A stretch of DNA of 64,000 nt. Origin: Paramecium octaurelia. Lineage: Eukaryota > Ciliophora > Oligohymenophorea > Peniculida > Parameciidae. Under the pieces are notes generated by a model that ran no database searches, was not told the origin of the DNA, and was given only the letters and a program-made list of their open reading frames with translations. The stretch is taken from contig CAJJDP010000151.1 in NCBI GenBank assembly GCA_905182995.1, positions 139,185 to 203,184 on the forward strand. The letters are read 5' to 3'. The first letter of the stretch is position 1; each line of letters starts with the position of its first letter. Made by a program: the position numbers and the translations under genes. Positions 34,908 to 45,981 of the stretch are shown one piece after another.

Positions 34908-36288
34908 TCAATTTAATCTAATTTCGTAATAACCACTCTTGGCAATATTCCTGGCTTTTTTAGTCAAAACCTTGGCCCCATTTCTGACTTCAACTTTATC
35001 AATCTTGGTTTGGGAAGGACTAAATGTGTTGACCACAAACTTCAACTGGACCAAGAAATTGCCCTACTGTATGATATTAAATTGATCTTCAGTCGACGAG
35101 AAGGTGACAGCTAGTCTAATGGAAGAATCAATTTCCAGTTTCCCAATTCTCCAAAGGATAGCCTTAAAGTATAAGATGGAATGAGTACATTTTCTAATTG
35201 TTGGAGTGTTCCCTAGGCCATCTCAGTCTCTCCAAGAGTCAAACCACTTGGCACTGTTAATTTGGTATGGAATTCATCGACAGCATATGATTGCCCTCTG
35301 ACTGGTCTATTTTTAAGTAGGAACTCAATTTTGACTTGGTTATTGATGAATTGGAGCTTTGGAATGAATTCAAAGGGAGGTCGAATGGAAATGCCTTTGA
35401 TGTTGTAATAAAATATGGTAGTGGTTCCAGAGGGTGGGACGAATGCCAAGACTCGTTCTCTTTCGTAGGTATCAATTTTTTGGAGTAGGCATTCATGAAC
35501 AGTGTAATCATTGAATTGGTTGGTTTGATTAAGGAAGACAAACAATTCTGGTAATCCTGATAGGTTGCAATCTACTTTGATTTCTCCGTTGATCTCCTCA
35601 ATCAAAATTCTGCCATTCTTATCGAATACACAATCCAAGAATTCGATCACATCAAAGTAAACTTCCTCTTCTCCTTTGATCTCTGGGAGTCGATATTGAC
35701 TATGCTCTCTTACATCAGCTTGTCCATCTATGTATTTCTCCAACAGGGACACAGTTTCCTTTTGCACATTCTGTCTGCCTATAATTTTTTCCTCAATTTT
35801 TTCGATTATGCCTCCGGGCCTCACAATACTTTCAAGCACGTGCTTTTATGTAATTTAGGGATAGCCATAATCAAATACGGAATCGAGCATGATGCCAATT
35901 GTGGGCAAATTCTACTTGAGCTTCTCAGAGGATTCATTGGGAAAGGAGGCCTTGAGGACATCCAGAATGAGAAAGAGCGTTGCGAATAATTGCAATACGG
36001 GAATCTCTTCTGTTACTATTGCTCCAATGATGATGTCTGAGAAGGTGACAAATGGGTAGAGGGCATCCTTTATTCTGATAATCGGGTATTCCTTATCCTA
36101 AGCAATACTCACAAATCACAAAATTACTGCATTGGTCCCTCTGAAGAATTGCACGAATTAGGTGTAAAATTCAGGGAGGGTGTCTTTGCGCTTGAGACCC
36201 TTGAATATTCTATGAGCCAAGATTTCACTAAGCATATCATAGATGTATACCCATTTTGAGAAAGTATGAAAATTGTATCAATAGACAT
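34908..36288 (-). CDS. AP-3 adaptor complex mu-type subunit
   Basis: Medium chain of a clathrin-adaptor complex, which recognises tyrosine-based sorting signals in vesicle formation. Predicted 433 residues with introns 35163-35188 (26 nt), 36098-36127 (30 nt) and 36228-36250 (23 nt). N-terminal longin part: MSIDTIFILSQNGEILAHR...PIIRIKDALYPFVTFSD. Then DSVFDYGYPQITQKHVLESIV, comparable to DNGFPLATESNILKELIKPP of human AP-3 mu. In the mu-homology domain, EEVYFDVIEFLDCVFDKNGR and ERERVLAFVPPSGTTTIFYY match AP-3 mu better than AP-1/AP-2. Late AILWRIGKLE corresponds to the TWDVGKI strand. Usual mu chain length is about 420-450. Ciliates have several mu paralogues, so the AP-3 assignment is probable, not certain. 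Confidence 0.82.
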
Positions 36289-36349
36289 TTGCAATATAAA
36301 ATTATTTATAATTGTTATTCTTTATATTAAAAATTAGCATCATTTTGAA

Positions 36350-37450
36350 ATGGATATCTAAAAAATCAATAGATGGATATGTCTGCATCCTAATTGCAGC
36401 TTGGGAAGAGCAGTTGACACTGTCCCCGAATTACTATTGCATTCGTAACAGCAACATAAATTAATAAAGTTTGATAAATTTAGAGAGATGATAGTTAGTT
36501 TTGTTGATGATTGTAGTCTCTCTCGTTTATCAAACGAATAGCATTATCTGACCATCATAAATAGTATTTAAGCTCTAATTAGATCTCTGAAGGATTCCCT
36601 TCTACTTTTTGAAAAAACTTTTAAATAGTAAATTTTGTACACATAACAATTCTAGAAAGCTTGATGAATTCTATGAACAAATCCACCCTCGTTAGATGTT
36701 TGTTGAAGTCACCTAGGCCATCATGCAGTAGAGTGAGATAGACAAAGAAATCCTGAACATATATTTGGACAATTACATCAAGAAATTCGAGATCAGTCAA
36801 TAAACTTAGCAAAAGCTTTACACATTGTAAAGTTAGATCTAAAATTTTTGTTAATCACAACAAACAGATTTACTGAGCTAGTTTGTAAAGCAATTGCAAT
36901 TGCGGGAACCAGCTAATGTAATCAAATAATCACAGGAAATTATAAATCCTGTGAAATAAATAGAGTAAAATATTGCTCAATTCGATATCAAACAATCAAG
37001 CAAAGAACTAGTATTCACTAAAAATTTAAGAGTTGCTACTACGCAAGACTATAAGTGTTATGCTTATTTCAAGGGAGTTGATGAAGTCAGAAACAAAATC
37101 ATGCAAGTCAAATTGAAAGTGCTTAAAGATGATGATTACATCTTCAACATAGGAGTAGTTAGTGTAAATCATGATCTAAACGATTATGAGGGTTGTTTCC
37201 TACTAACTTAGACAGGCACTTTTCTTTTAGAAAGAGAATCTTCCTAGTCTAAACTCAAAGTAAATAATGGATCAATCATTAAAGTCAGATATGCGAAAAA
37301 GCATCCCAAAAAGGTTTTCTTTCAGGTTGATAACAATTTAAATGTAAAATTATTCTCTAATGTAATTAGGATAAAATTAAGTTGAATTAGGAACTCATCC
37401 ATTTTTAATTTATGGTTATTTTAAAAAATGCTGAGGTTGAATTAGTGTGA
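36350..37450 (+). CDS. Unknown protein with possible SPRY-like C-terminus (348 aa)
   Basis: First exon from ATG 36350, intron 36628-36655 (28 nt; a nested 19-nt alternative keeps frame), then a coiled middle (KLDEFYEQIHPRQ...) and a beta-rich region (DYKCYAYFKGVDEVRNKIMQ, YIFNIGVVSVNHDLNDYEG, ESSQSKLKVNNGSIIKVRY) reminiscent of SPRY-type domains. The 3' end is uncertain: without a further intron it stops at 37383-37385; with a 26-nt intron (37344-37369) it runs to TGA 37448-37450 and ends KNAEVELV. N-terminal CLHPNC could be half of a zinc finger, but no full finger is seen. Confidence 0.6.
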
Positions 37451-37779
37451 TTTAATGTATAATTTATTTATAATCATAAATTGTATTTAATAATCTCAAA
37501 TATTATTAATTAATTTTATTATTTAATACTAATTATATATATAATCAATAGAATAGTATTATATACATTATTTTTATATATGTGGGCTAAAGTTACTGAG
37601 TGATGTCAAAATAGGGATGATATCAAACTACTAAGTTAGATCCAGGGGGGACTCGAGTTAGGGTTGGAAATTCAAAAAAAGTTAAAAAACCGAAAATGGA
37701 GTAGAAGAGATGATTAAAATGCTTGACTATTTTATAATTTAAAACAATTTTAAAACAGCATCATTCAAACTATTCGAAT
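37451..37779. other. Spacer with a short G-rich stretch
   Basis: 329 bp. 37451-37570 is plain AT-rich. About 37580-37670 is richer in G (it contains a run of six G next to ctcgag) and differs from typical spacers here, but no tRNA, snRNA or convincing snoRNA boxes were found. It presumably includes the promoter of the next gene. Confidence 0.35.
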
Positions 37780-38634
37780 ATGCAGATTCAACAATATCAT
37801 CTTGATAAATATATCTCAATGATCCTTAACAAAAGAGCCTATTTGAATTAAGGTGCCTCCAATTCGAATATTTTAAACTATACTTAATATTCTAAAACGA
37901 ATGATCAAAACATATCAATTTCGATATATTTGGAGCATGTGACAGATCACAGAAAGATATTGGCAGAACAATGGATCCTGTGTCTTAAGAATTATCTCGT
38001 CACCAATTAGCAATGCGGCAAATTTTGCCAATCAGAAAATTTTTCACTCTGCTGTTTACTTACAAAGAGTCCATTGTATCAGAATTTTATCGTTAAATAA
38101 TCAGGTTTGAAAAACTACTAACTTTAAATTATAATTGATCACAATGGGAAAAACTAGAATTTAGAATTATATAAATGCTATCATTTAAACATGCAATAGA
38201 ATCTTGGAATCATTGCTAGGTTTCATTAACACCTCAACTTAACTTAAGAGGTCGGCAAGCAGCGATCCTTGTCGTTTTAAGAGTAAACAGTGATACCTAA
38301 ACAAAATAACAAACTAACAAGATTTAATTCAGAATAAATACAAACTCCAGAGAAAAAAGTGTTCATGTACCTTTTTGAGGAGGATGTAACGTTTTTGATC
38401 GATGAAACTCAAGTCGAAAGGGTGATGAGTTAGAATTCAGATTCAGATTTTATGATTCAAACTATTGATGATGAAACCGACGTAACTGAGTGGCAAGTCA
38501 TAGATCACAAATAGTTATTAAGTAAGAACCAAAAGAAAATGCTTGATGATTTGAAACAAGTGAGAGATCACTTCAATTCTAAATCTAAGCATTCACATCA
38601 AATATAGATAGCAACAGAGTTCATCTCATAATGA
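37780..38634 (+). CDS. Possible Atg13-like (HORMA) protein (284 aa)
   Basis: Single exon. Not firmly identified, but the order of blocks resembles the N-terminal HORMA domain of the autophagy factor Atg13: an N-terminal helix (LDKYISMILNKRAYL), NISISIYLEHV then EQWILCLKNYL (compare SMCVEISL... EIWCLEM in human ATG13), NFSLCCLLTKSPLYQNFIVK (compare [20 protein letters not shown]) and LQIIIDHNGKNQNLELYKCY. The C-terminal 110 residues are polar and acidic, as in the regulatory tail of Atg13, with VTEWQVIDHKQLLSKNQ near the end. In other organisms Atg13 activates the Atg1/ULK kinase. The resemblance is by eye over weak similarity. Confidence 0.4.
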
Positions 38635-39048
38635 AATAGCTTGATTGCTAAATATTTATAATCATAATAACTAATATTTGGTTATTATTAATTGTTTGGT
38701 TGTTATTTATATGTATTTTTTGGAAATTTATAATTTTACTTAATTAATACCTTTTCAAAAGCAACATAAAAGAACAATAAGTTGGTTTGGTTTTATGTAT
38801 TTTTTTGTGGATTGTTTATTAAATTGCCTAATCAGAATTTCAATAAGTCTTATAAAAAAATTCGTTTTTGGATTTTCAAATATCTGACAATGTTGGGGTT
38901 TTTGGTCTCGTAAATTGGGCAAGTAAGAGGAAAGATGAAGATTGAGTGTTTTGATGGATGGATGACTATAAAAATGGGGCGTTGGGTACGATTAATTAAG
39001 GGTTGAAAATGGGAAAAATTCGTTTTTATGTGATTGATAATAAAATAA
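38635..39048. other. Upstream region of the trichocyst matrix protein gene
   Basis: 414 bp without a convincing gene. 38870-39010 is relatively G-rich on the + strand (several gggg and tggatgg motifs) and contains only a 38-codon frame. It probably includes the promoter of this normally strongly expressed gene class. Confidence 0.4.
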
Positions 39049-40176
39049 ATGAAATCTATTATTCTGATTGCCCTCATTGCTGTGGCTTTCACAGCTAGAG
39101 TCTAAGAGAGAAACATGGCCAAAGTGTAAGCTGATTTGGCTAAGAGCAATTACGGAAAGGCTTTGCTCCATTTGGTTGAGTTACACTCAATGGCTGGAGG
39201 ACCAGTTCAAGAATTGATTGATGCTATTGAAGAACTCATCAACGATTTAGAAGAGGAGTTGGAAGAATTAGAATTCAATTTCTAAGTAAGAACAAACGAA
39301 CACAATGCCTTGGTTGTTTCATTAGAACAAGACATCTAAGATGCTGTCATTGGTAAAAATACATATCGAATATGCTAGATGTTAACAATACACAAGATAC
39401 TTTGGATAACCTTCTCTACCCAAGAAGAGCCTAAATCCAAGACAAGATTGACTCCGTCCTTGGATATCAAGAAGACAACAGAAAGAATTATGATGAGGCT
39501 ATCTTAGTAAGAGAATAAGAGCATGAAGCCTTTGAAGCATAAGTTGCCGAATTGAACGATGCTACAGCTTCAGTCGATGATGCTTTGGCCCTCCTTGCAT
39601 CCCTCACCAACCCATCATTGTTGTAAATCAGAAGATTCCAAAATACACTTAAGAGCATTGAGAGCAAGATCAGATCAAGATCCAGAATGGCTCCCATGAT
39701 CAAGGCTTTGATTAGTTTAGCATCAAATCAAAACTTCTCTAACTAAGACGTATTGAAGAACATCGTTGATGCTCTTAACGAATTCAGAAACGCTGTTGTC
39801 GATTAAATTAATGACTTGACAGCCCAAGAAGCCCAAGATGTAATTGATCATGAAGCCTACCTTGAATAATTGGATGACGAATTCCATGAATTCTAAAGAC
39901 AAATCGACAGAGCTACAGTAGATTTGACTGCCACCAATGGTATTCATAATCAAATAACTATGTATAGAAAAGATCGACTCCATGGTTGAATTCAGAGACC
40001 AAAGAGCTGCCGACCAAAAACAATACACTGCCGAATTAGAATTGGAAAATAATACCTATGCTGAAGAAACCGATATCTACACCAATACCAAGAACGAATT
40101 CACCAGAGAATTGGGAGTCAGTGAGTAAGCTTTGGGCCTTGTTAAGAGTGTTGACTTCTCAAACATCAAAGTTTGA
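39049..40176 (+). CDS. Trichocyst matrix protein precursor
   Basis: Trichocyst matrix proteins are secreted, proteolytically matured and crystallise in the exocytotic trichocysts of Paramecium. Predicted 357 residues with introns 39353-39378 (26 nt) and 39940-39967 (28 nt). A signal peptide is clear (MKSIILIALIAVAFTARVQ). The mature part is acidic, cysteine-free and fully heptad-like (ELIDAIEELINDLEEELEEL, YEDNRKNYDEAILVREQEHE-type helices, AQVAELNDATASVDDALALL), with an internal basic stretch SIESKIRSRSRMAP that may be a maturation boundary. Codon use is more regular and GC-richer than in neighbouring genes (GCC, ATC, AAC, TTG), as expected of a highly expressed gene. Multigene family, so no symbol is given. 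Confidence 0.92.
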
Positions 40177-40243
40177 TAATCATCCATCATATAATAAATA
40201 TCATTTAATTTTAATAGCTATATATATATATAGATCTATCTAT

Positions 40244-42008
40244 TCATTTGAAGGCTTTGCTAAGGTGAACAGATTACATCTTTATGGGTTAAATGTGATT
40301 GATGTGCATATAATCCATAAATTACTTAGGCAATTGATCAAGAACAGCTGAACTCATTTGCTCAATGTCATTTTTATAATCTTGGAATGATACGAATTGA
40401 ATTATGTCTCTAATATTCATATCTGTTTTTGAGTGCTTTTTAAGGAACATTGGATCATCAAACTATTTCATGTATTTGAAATTCTCATCTCCCACTCCAA
40501 TGATAATGATGGACATAGGCAAAGTCTAACATTCAAGTAGTACTTTAATGGCATCATCTCTATGGATTATATGGATTTAAATTACTGATCTTCAATCTAA
40601 CCATCAGTTAAGATCATGGCTACTGTGTATGTGTTATTTTGTGCATTTTCCTTTCCGAATTGCAAAGCTTTGTTTAGAACATTTGAAATAAAGGTTGGAC
40701 CTGAAAATACTATATTTGGGACTGCCTCTACATAGGCTTACAGGATTCCTGCCACATCATTGCACTAAGGCTTGTCTTTGTTTCCATTCAGAGGGAAACA
40801 GTCATCCATTGTAGACTTAGTGTAGGTGGGTAATTTAGGTGTTCCTCCGAATCCATAGACAGGTACTTGTTTATCATAATCGAATGCAATGATTCCACCA
40901 CCAATCACTTTGATTGCTTATTGATAGTAATTCAATTTATGAGGATCAATTTTGTGTAAAGAATCTGGTTTAGTGATGGGTTGATTTGAAAAAGTGAAGT
41001 CAATTCCTATAAATGTTAAATTTAGCTTAGTACCAATTGATAATGACATTTACCACCCACCCATTAGATAATCTAAGAAGGTAGGTTCTTTCGGTTCTTC
41101 TTAAATTATCTCTACGTGTTCTTCTTTGGGTTCTACGATGACCAATTCTAATAATTTCAATGTGCCAGCATTTTTTCCTTTAGGAGTCAATAACGGGAAC
41201 TCAGTTTTTTTGTGGATTTTGATATCGTCATAATTAATCGTGACGTGTCCAATCTATATTTTTTAATTTGATCATACCTCTTCAGAACCCAATTTATCAT
41301 AATCCATGACTTCGACATATAAATTTTTAGAGTACTTGAAGATTTCATTCTCTGTTGTTTCCCAACACATCCAATTTGGATTCAAATTGTTTTTGATGAC
41401 TTCAGTTTTATGTATTATTTCTGTTTATTGATCTTTGATTCTATAAAACTTAGCAAATGGATCAGATTTCGTGAAGAAGTCAAGGTCAAGTAATTTGATG
41501 CCTAAATTGATTGTATTTATTAAATACCTCCCCAACGCCATTTAATCTCGGTTACTTTATTAGTTTGATCTTTTTGGTTAGTAATTTGAGGTCCTTTTCT
41601 GGTGACATGAATTATGATTGTGCCTACGACCAAATCTCCTTTCATCAAATTCAATTGGCTTAAGGAATTCCTAGCTCCCATCAATTTGGACAAGGGCTGT
41701 TTGCAAATGCCTACAATGGAGGCAGAGGCGTTCTGACTCACAAGTTGACTTGATAATTCTTGGTCGGCATCAATAATTTGGAAGACCAGTTTTTATCTCT
41801 TGTTGAACCTGTACATGATGGGGATGGGTTATTTGAAGTCAGGATCAAGGGTGGAGCGAGAGACTTCAGTTTCTCCAATGAAATCTTATTTTGAGTAGAC
41901 TCGACATCTGAAGTCTTGGATGTTGGAATGGCCCAAGTTTTGCAATCTTCGAGCGGAGATGTACAAGTAGACCAATTCTCCAGGGGATTGATGAATGAGA
42001 ATATCCAT
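40244..42008 (-). CDS. Copine (C2-C2-vWA protein)
   Basis: Copines are calcium-dependent phospholipid-binding proteins. Predicted 562 residues with introns 40560-40585 (26 nt), 41254-41277 (24 nt) and 41502-41527 (26 nt). First C2 domain about 1-130 (LVYLYISARRLQNLGHSN... STLDPDF), second about 150-270 (IKLLDLDFFTKSDPFAKFY, NNLNPNWMCWE, YVEVMDYDKLGSEE). C-terminal copine/vWA domain: LNLTFIGIDFTFSN (metal-site D-x-T-x-S), LNYYQQAIKVIGGGIIAFD, VPVYGFGGTPKL, YTVAMILTDGQIED, and SIIIIGVGDENFKYMKQFDD. The first C2 domain lacks the usual cluster of Asp residues seen in the second, so calcium binding there is doubtful. It converges on the trichocyst gene with 67 bp between stops. Confidence 0.92.
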
Positions 42009-42178
42009 TTATTTTATTATTGTACAGGTTATAATTGAAAAATAGGATAAAGCTGTGGATTACAAAATAATAATAATATTTCATTTTAGATACGTAACAT
42101 GGAAAATAATAACTATTATGAATTACAATTGAGGTGGCAACAATCTCAAATGTTAATCATTAAAAATTATAAACATAC

Positions 42179-43170
42179 ATGTTAAGCTTTCAATTACATT
42201 ATCAACTTCAATTTGGTGATGCAATTTATATCTCTGGCGATTCCGATTACTTAGGCAATTGGTCTCCGCTTCAAGCCAGGAGAATGAAGTGGAATCAAGT
42301 AAGCCAAATCTAGTATATAGGGACATCTGTGGACCATCGATATCCCCATTCACAATTTCCAATATAAGTACTTTGTCTCCTCCTTCAATGATCCAAACTC
42401 CGGGGAATGGGAGTTCGGACCCAATCGACTCATGAGAACAACAGAACCTTCACGTAATCATTTAAATAAATCTTGAAAAAGGCATAGTTGATGTGTGGAA
42501 TCATCGAAAAGTGATGTTCCAGTGCTACAATCCCCGACAATATCCCATGTTCATTTCTGGCTCATCCTTGGATCTTGGTCAGAATGCTAAACGAGTAACC
42601 ATGAAACAAAAATAAGATATATCTTATAAAAAAATACTTGCCAATGTTATTGAAGACAAGGTAATCCACTATCAATTCCACGCGAAAACCAAAAAACATT
42701 ACTCGAGTTCAATACTGACTCTGCATCTCGATACTACAATCTCACAAAACCACAATCTTGACTTCTCATACAAGAACTATATTTTAGCCTTTTGTCCAGG
42801 TATGGAAAAGATAAAGAGATCAATCTATCAATTGGATAATCATATCTGTTATGGTTATGTTCCTTGCGATCAGAACGATTTTAATTTGTTAAGGGATGCC
42901 AATCTCCGTACAATCATTGAATTCTCAAATTAAGCTGAATAGGCATCGCATTCTATTAAATTCGGAGAATTCAACTACTTTACACTCAACTTCCGTTCAA
43001 ATATGAAAGGAACTTATATTTCTAACCTTAGTCCCTTAATTAAATTACTAATCACTAAATATCATGTAAATATCAAATCAAATTATTAGGTTATTTATAT
43101 ATGTAACAACTCATTATCTCATCTTAGAAAGTATCTCTAAGCATACTAAAATCTTAGTATCTCTAAATGA
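42179..43170 (+). CDS. CBM20 (starch-binding) domain protein
   Basis: Predicted 305 residues with introns 42299-42320 (22 nt), 42454-42481 (28 nt) and, probably, 43066-43089 (24 nt, in frame). The N-terminal 95 residues form a CBM20 fold: MLSFQLHYQLQFGDAIYISG, SDYLGNWSPLQARRMKW (the WxP carbohydrate-binding strand), IHNFQYKYFVSS, WEFGPNRLMRT. CBM20 binds alpha-glucans such as starch and glycogen. The remaining roughly 200 residues match nothing I recognise and carry no amylase or phosphatase motif. It has no signal peptide, so it is likely cytosolic. Divergent from the copine gene (170 bp between starts). Confidence 0.78.
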
Positions 43171-43852
43171 AAGGAATTATTTTCTTTGTTTAGTGTTATA
43201 AAGTGAGTTTTAAATTTAATCTTTTATATTATATCGTATTTTAAGTTTATAATTAATCAGTGCTTAGTCATGTTTAAACAACCCTCAATAGACTTATAAT
43301 AACAAAAAAAGTATGATATAAATATAATATGAAATTTTATATAAAGAGCATTATGCTAAGTAATCTGAATGCATTCCTTCGAAGTATATCTTCATTACGT
43401 AAAGAAGGAAGAACATCTGAAAATTATGAATGCATGCAAGGAAATCTTGTGATAGGGTGGAAAAGATTGCTTATTTAAGAGAACAGTAGAAAGCAAATGA
43501 AATTAAGTTTAATATTCTAATAAAACAAGGGAGTTTGTTTTTGATGGATTACAATTGTTGTTAATTGATAATATTGTCTTCACAAAGATTCTCTCTATAG
43601 GACAATTTTGGTATGTATATATATGTAAATATATTTGGCATCTAAATTTATAAATTATAATTCGAAGGAGGCATTGAGGAATATATTTAAAAATTATTGA
43701 AAATAAACTAAAACATTAAAATCAAATAAGAAATTATTTTTCAAAGTTCGTTCAGATGAAAAACCTTCTTTGATTGGGTACAATTTAAAACTCTTTAGGG
43801 AGTCTCTTATTTGATTTTGTCATTGGCTAGCTTTGGATGGTTCTGGCATCAG
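43171..43852 (+). other. Spacer, possible gene relic
   Basis: 682 bp, AT-rich. It contains one uninterrupted 110-codon + frame (43430-43759) whose peptide includes RVEKIAYLREQQKANEIKF and QFEGGIEEYIQKLLKINQN, with other protein-like fragments in the neighbouring frames. No single spliced model joins them. It could be a decayed gene copy or chance. Confidence 0.3.
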
Positions 43853-44415
43853 TCACTTATTCGGTGTTACAAAAGGTGAAGCCTAGAGGGGAGTTGGTTT
43901 TCTTGGATTCAGCTTTTTTTCTAGATGTTCTAGTTGAAAATATTACTGCTCTGTGGAGGAATATTTATTCATATCTCTTTCGGTGTTGGAGGTGTTGGCT
44001 CTCTGTAAACCATTGGGTTTGTTTGTAGTGAGAAGTTTGGTGATTATTTTGTCTTTATCTGAATTTTGTTTTTAAAGTTCTAAATTCTCTTGGATAAGGA
44101 GTTGGATGAGCTGAGATTGGTGAGGTTCAACTGCTACAATTGTGAATTCGGCATATTTACATTTCTTGTCTCCCTCTGAGATGAAGGAGGGATTTGGAGT
44201 GGAGAAGCTATCCTGAAATTTGAAACTTTACTGTTTGGAGGAAGCAGTAGTCTAAATCAAATAAATTAGTCTCGTGAAATTACCTTATCATTGGAGGATA
44301 TGGTCTTTTGAGAGCACTTGGAGCTGGGAGGTCTATCTGACTTAGACAATAATGCAACTGACTTCTTGTCTAAAGTGATCTTCAAATTTGGTTTTTTCGA
44401 ATTCTAAGATTTCAT
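43853..44415 (-). CDS. Unknown polar protein (176 aa)
   Basis: One 32-nt intron (44252-44283) is needed to bypass an in-frame TGA. Basic, Ser/Thr/Pro-rich N-terminus (MKSQNSKKPNLKITLDKKSV), then YAEFTIVAVEPHQSQLIQLL and a short coiled-coil (QENLELQKQNSDKDKIITKL), ending near KPTPLQASPFVTPNK. No domain recognised. Probably largely disordered. Confidence 0.6.
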
Positions 44416-44776
44416 GCTAGCAAGAAGCAAAAATAAATAAATATCTTAATTATTTAAACAATCCTTTTGATCAATTTATATGTTCTTAAAAACCTTATTT
44501 CTAATTAATCATAACAATCTCAATCAGATTTCACGAGAATCCTCATTAATAATGCCTAATATGAATTGCAGTGTGTAATTTAATCGCATTTTCATATTTA
44601 TGGCATTTCTGGTTCACACGATGTTTTTGAAATGCTTTTGCTTAATTAAAATTAATGTGTGATAATTAAATCGAACCATAATCGAGACAAAGTACAAAGT
44701 ACAATCATTCTTAAACTTCATTTTTGGATTGAGACTCAAATTAAACTGTTTAAATCATTTTTATAATATTAATTAA
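44416..44776. other. Divergent promoter region
   Basis: 361 bp between the start of the unknown minus gene and the start of the CK1-like kinase. AT-rich. Only a 37-codon hydrophobic frame (from about 44552, +) is present. No RNA gene seen. Confidence 0.35.
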
Positions 44777-45878
44777 ATGACTAGGCACTCCTAGATTATC
44801 ATCAATCACAAAACCATATCCTCAGTTGATGATCTTCCAGGTTTAACTGTATATGAGAAACTATTCAAAGGAGGATGTGGTACTATTTTCAGAGGTGTGG
44901 ATCACACTACAAAACAAGAAGTAGCCATCAAATACTCTAAGTTTGACTTATCTAATGAGTATAAAATTATGAAAAAGTTATCACACGTCCCAGGAATCCC
45001 TAAAGTCTACACTTTGGGAGAATCAGGAAGATCTACCTATCTGAGCATGGAATATTTAAATACAGATTTGCATAGCCTAAGGGCTAAAATGAAACAACTC
45101 TCCTTAAAGAGCATATGCTGTGTTGCCATCAAAGTACTCGAAATACTGAAGGAAGTCCATACTTTGAATATTGTACACAGAGATATTAAACCTACAAATC
45201 TAATGATTAAATCTGTGGAAGGTTTTTTCTATTTTAATAATTCTTAGATTCATAAATATACCTGATTGATTTTGGAATAGCCAAGGAAGCCGATTAATTT
45301 CTCTTTTCAAAAGATGTAGAAGGCACCCAACTCTACGACCCTCTCCAAGTGCATAAAAGATAGCCCTACAGATTCATTGATGACATTGAAATGCTAGCCT
45401 ATACTCTTGTGTACCTCTTCAAAGGTAAAAGTGTAATGTCGATCCTAGGCCAACTCCCTTGGATGAAATACCCCAACACAATGCTTTACAATGATGAGGT
45501 GATGAGACATAAGGAATAATATCTGAGTTCTAAAACCATGAGTAGATTGCCATTTGCTGGACTATTTGGGTACATCAAATGGAACCAAAATAATAATAAG
45601 CCAGACCATGATTTTTTGATTGGCTTGTTTAAGAAAATTCTGACTGATAACAAAATGCTAGAGAACTATTTGTATGATTGGACTGAAAACATCACTCCTC
45701 TTGCATCGTCCAAAAGTAAAACTACTATCAGTTTCTTCAATTACTCTTGTGTTGAAAGTGATCAGTATTGCACAGGTATTATCTGTTGATGTATAGCGTA
45801 GATTTGAGTGACGAGGATTATAAGCAAAGTGTTTTTCCTTTGACAGAATAGATATATAAATTCTTTAAAAAAGAATGA
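44777..45878 (+). CDS. Casein kinase 1-like protein kinase
   Basis: Predicted 349 residues with introns 45222-45247 (26 nt) and 45776-45801 (26 nt); the second replaces an early TGA (45787-45789) and gives an acidic tail ending QIYKFFKKE. Divergent kinase of the CK1 group: glycine loop KLFKGGCGTIFRG, catalytic Lys in VAIKYSKF, HVPGIPKVYTLGE, catalytic loop NIVHRDIKPTNLMI, DFG in YLIDFGIAKEADQ. YRFIDDIEMLAYTLVYLF replaces the usual DDLESLGYVL. The APE motif is missing, as in CK1 enzymes. Typical CK1-like expansion members in ciliates have this size. Confidence 0.85.
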
Positions 45879-45981
45879 TATAATTTGAATATATATAAAT
45901 CTAAATGTGACCTTCTCATAATACTTCTCTTGAATATAACACATACTCCTAATTGATATAATTTAATATAAACATTTTAAA

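Noticed and set aside
37580-37670. Possible C/D snoRNA (gtgatgt, ctga and gatgat boxes in a G-rich stretch)
   Set aside because: The boxes are in the wrong order and imperfect, and there is no terminal stem.
43837-44028. 63-codon + frame opposite the unknown minus gene
   Set aside because: Antisense shadow. The minus strand gives a longer spliced frame with more natural composition.
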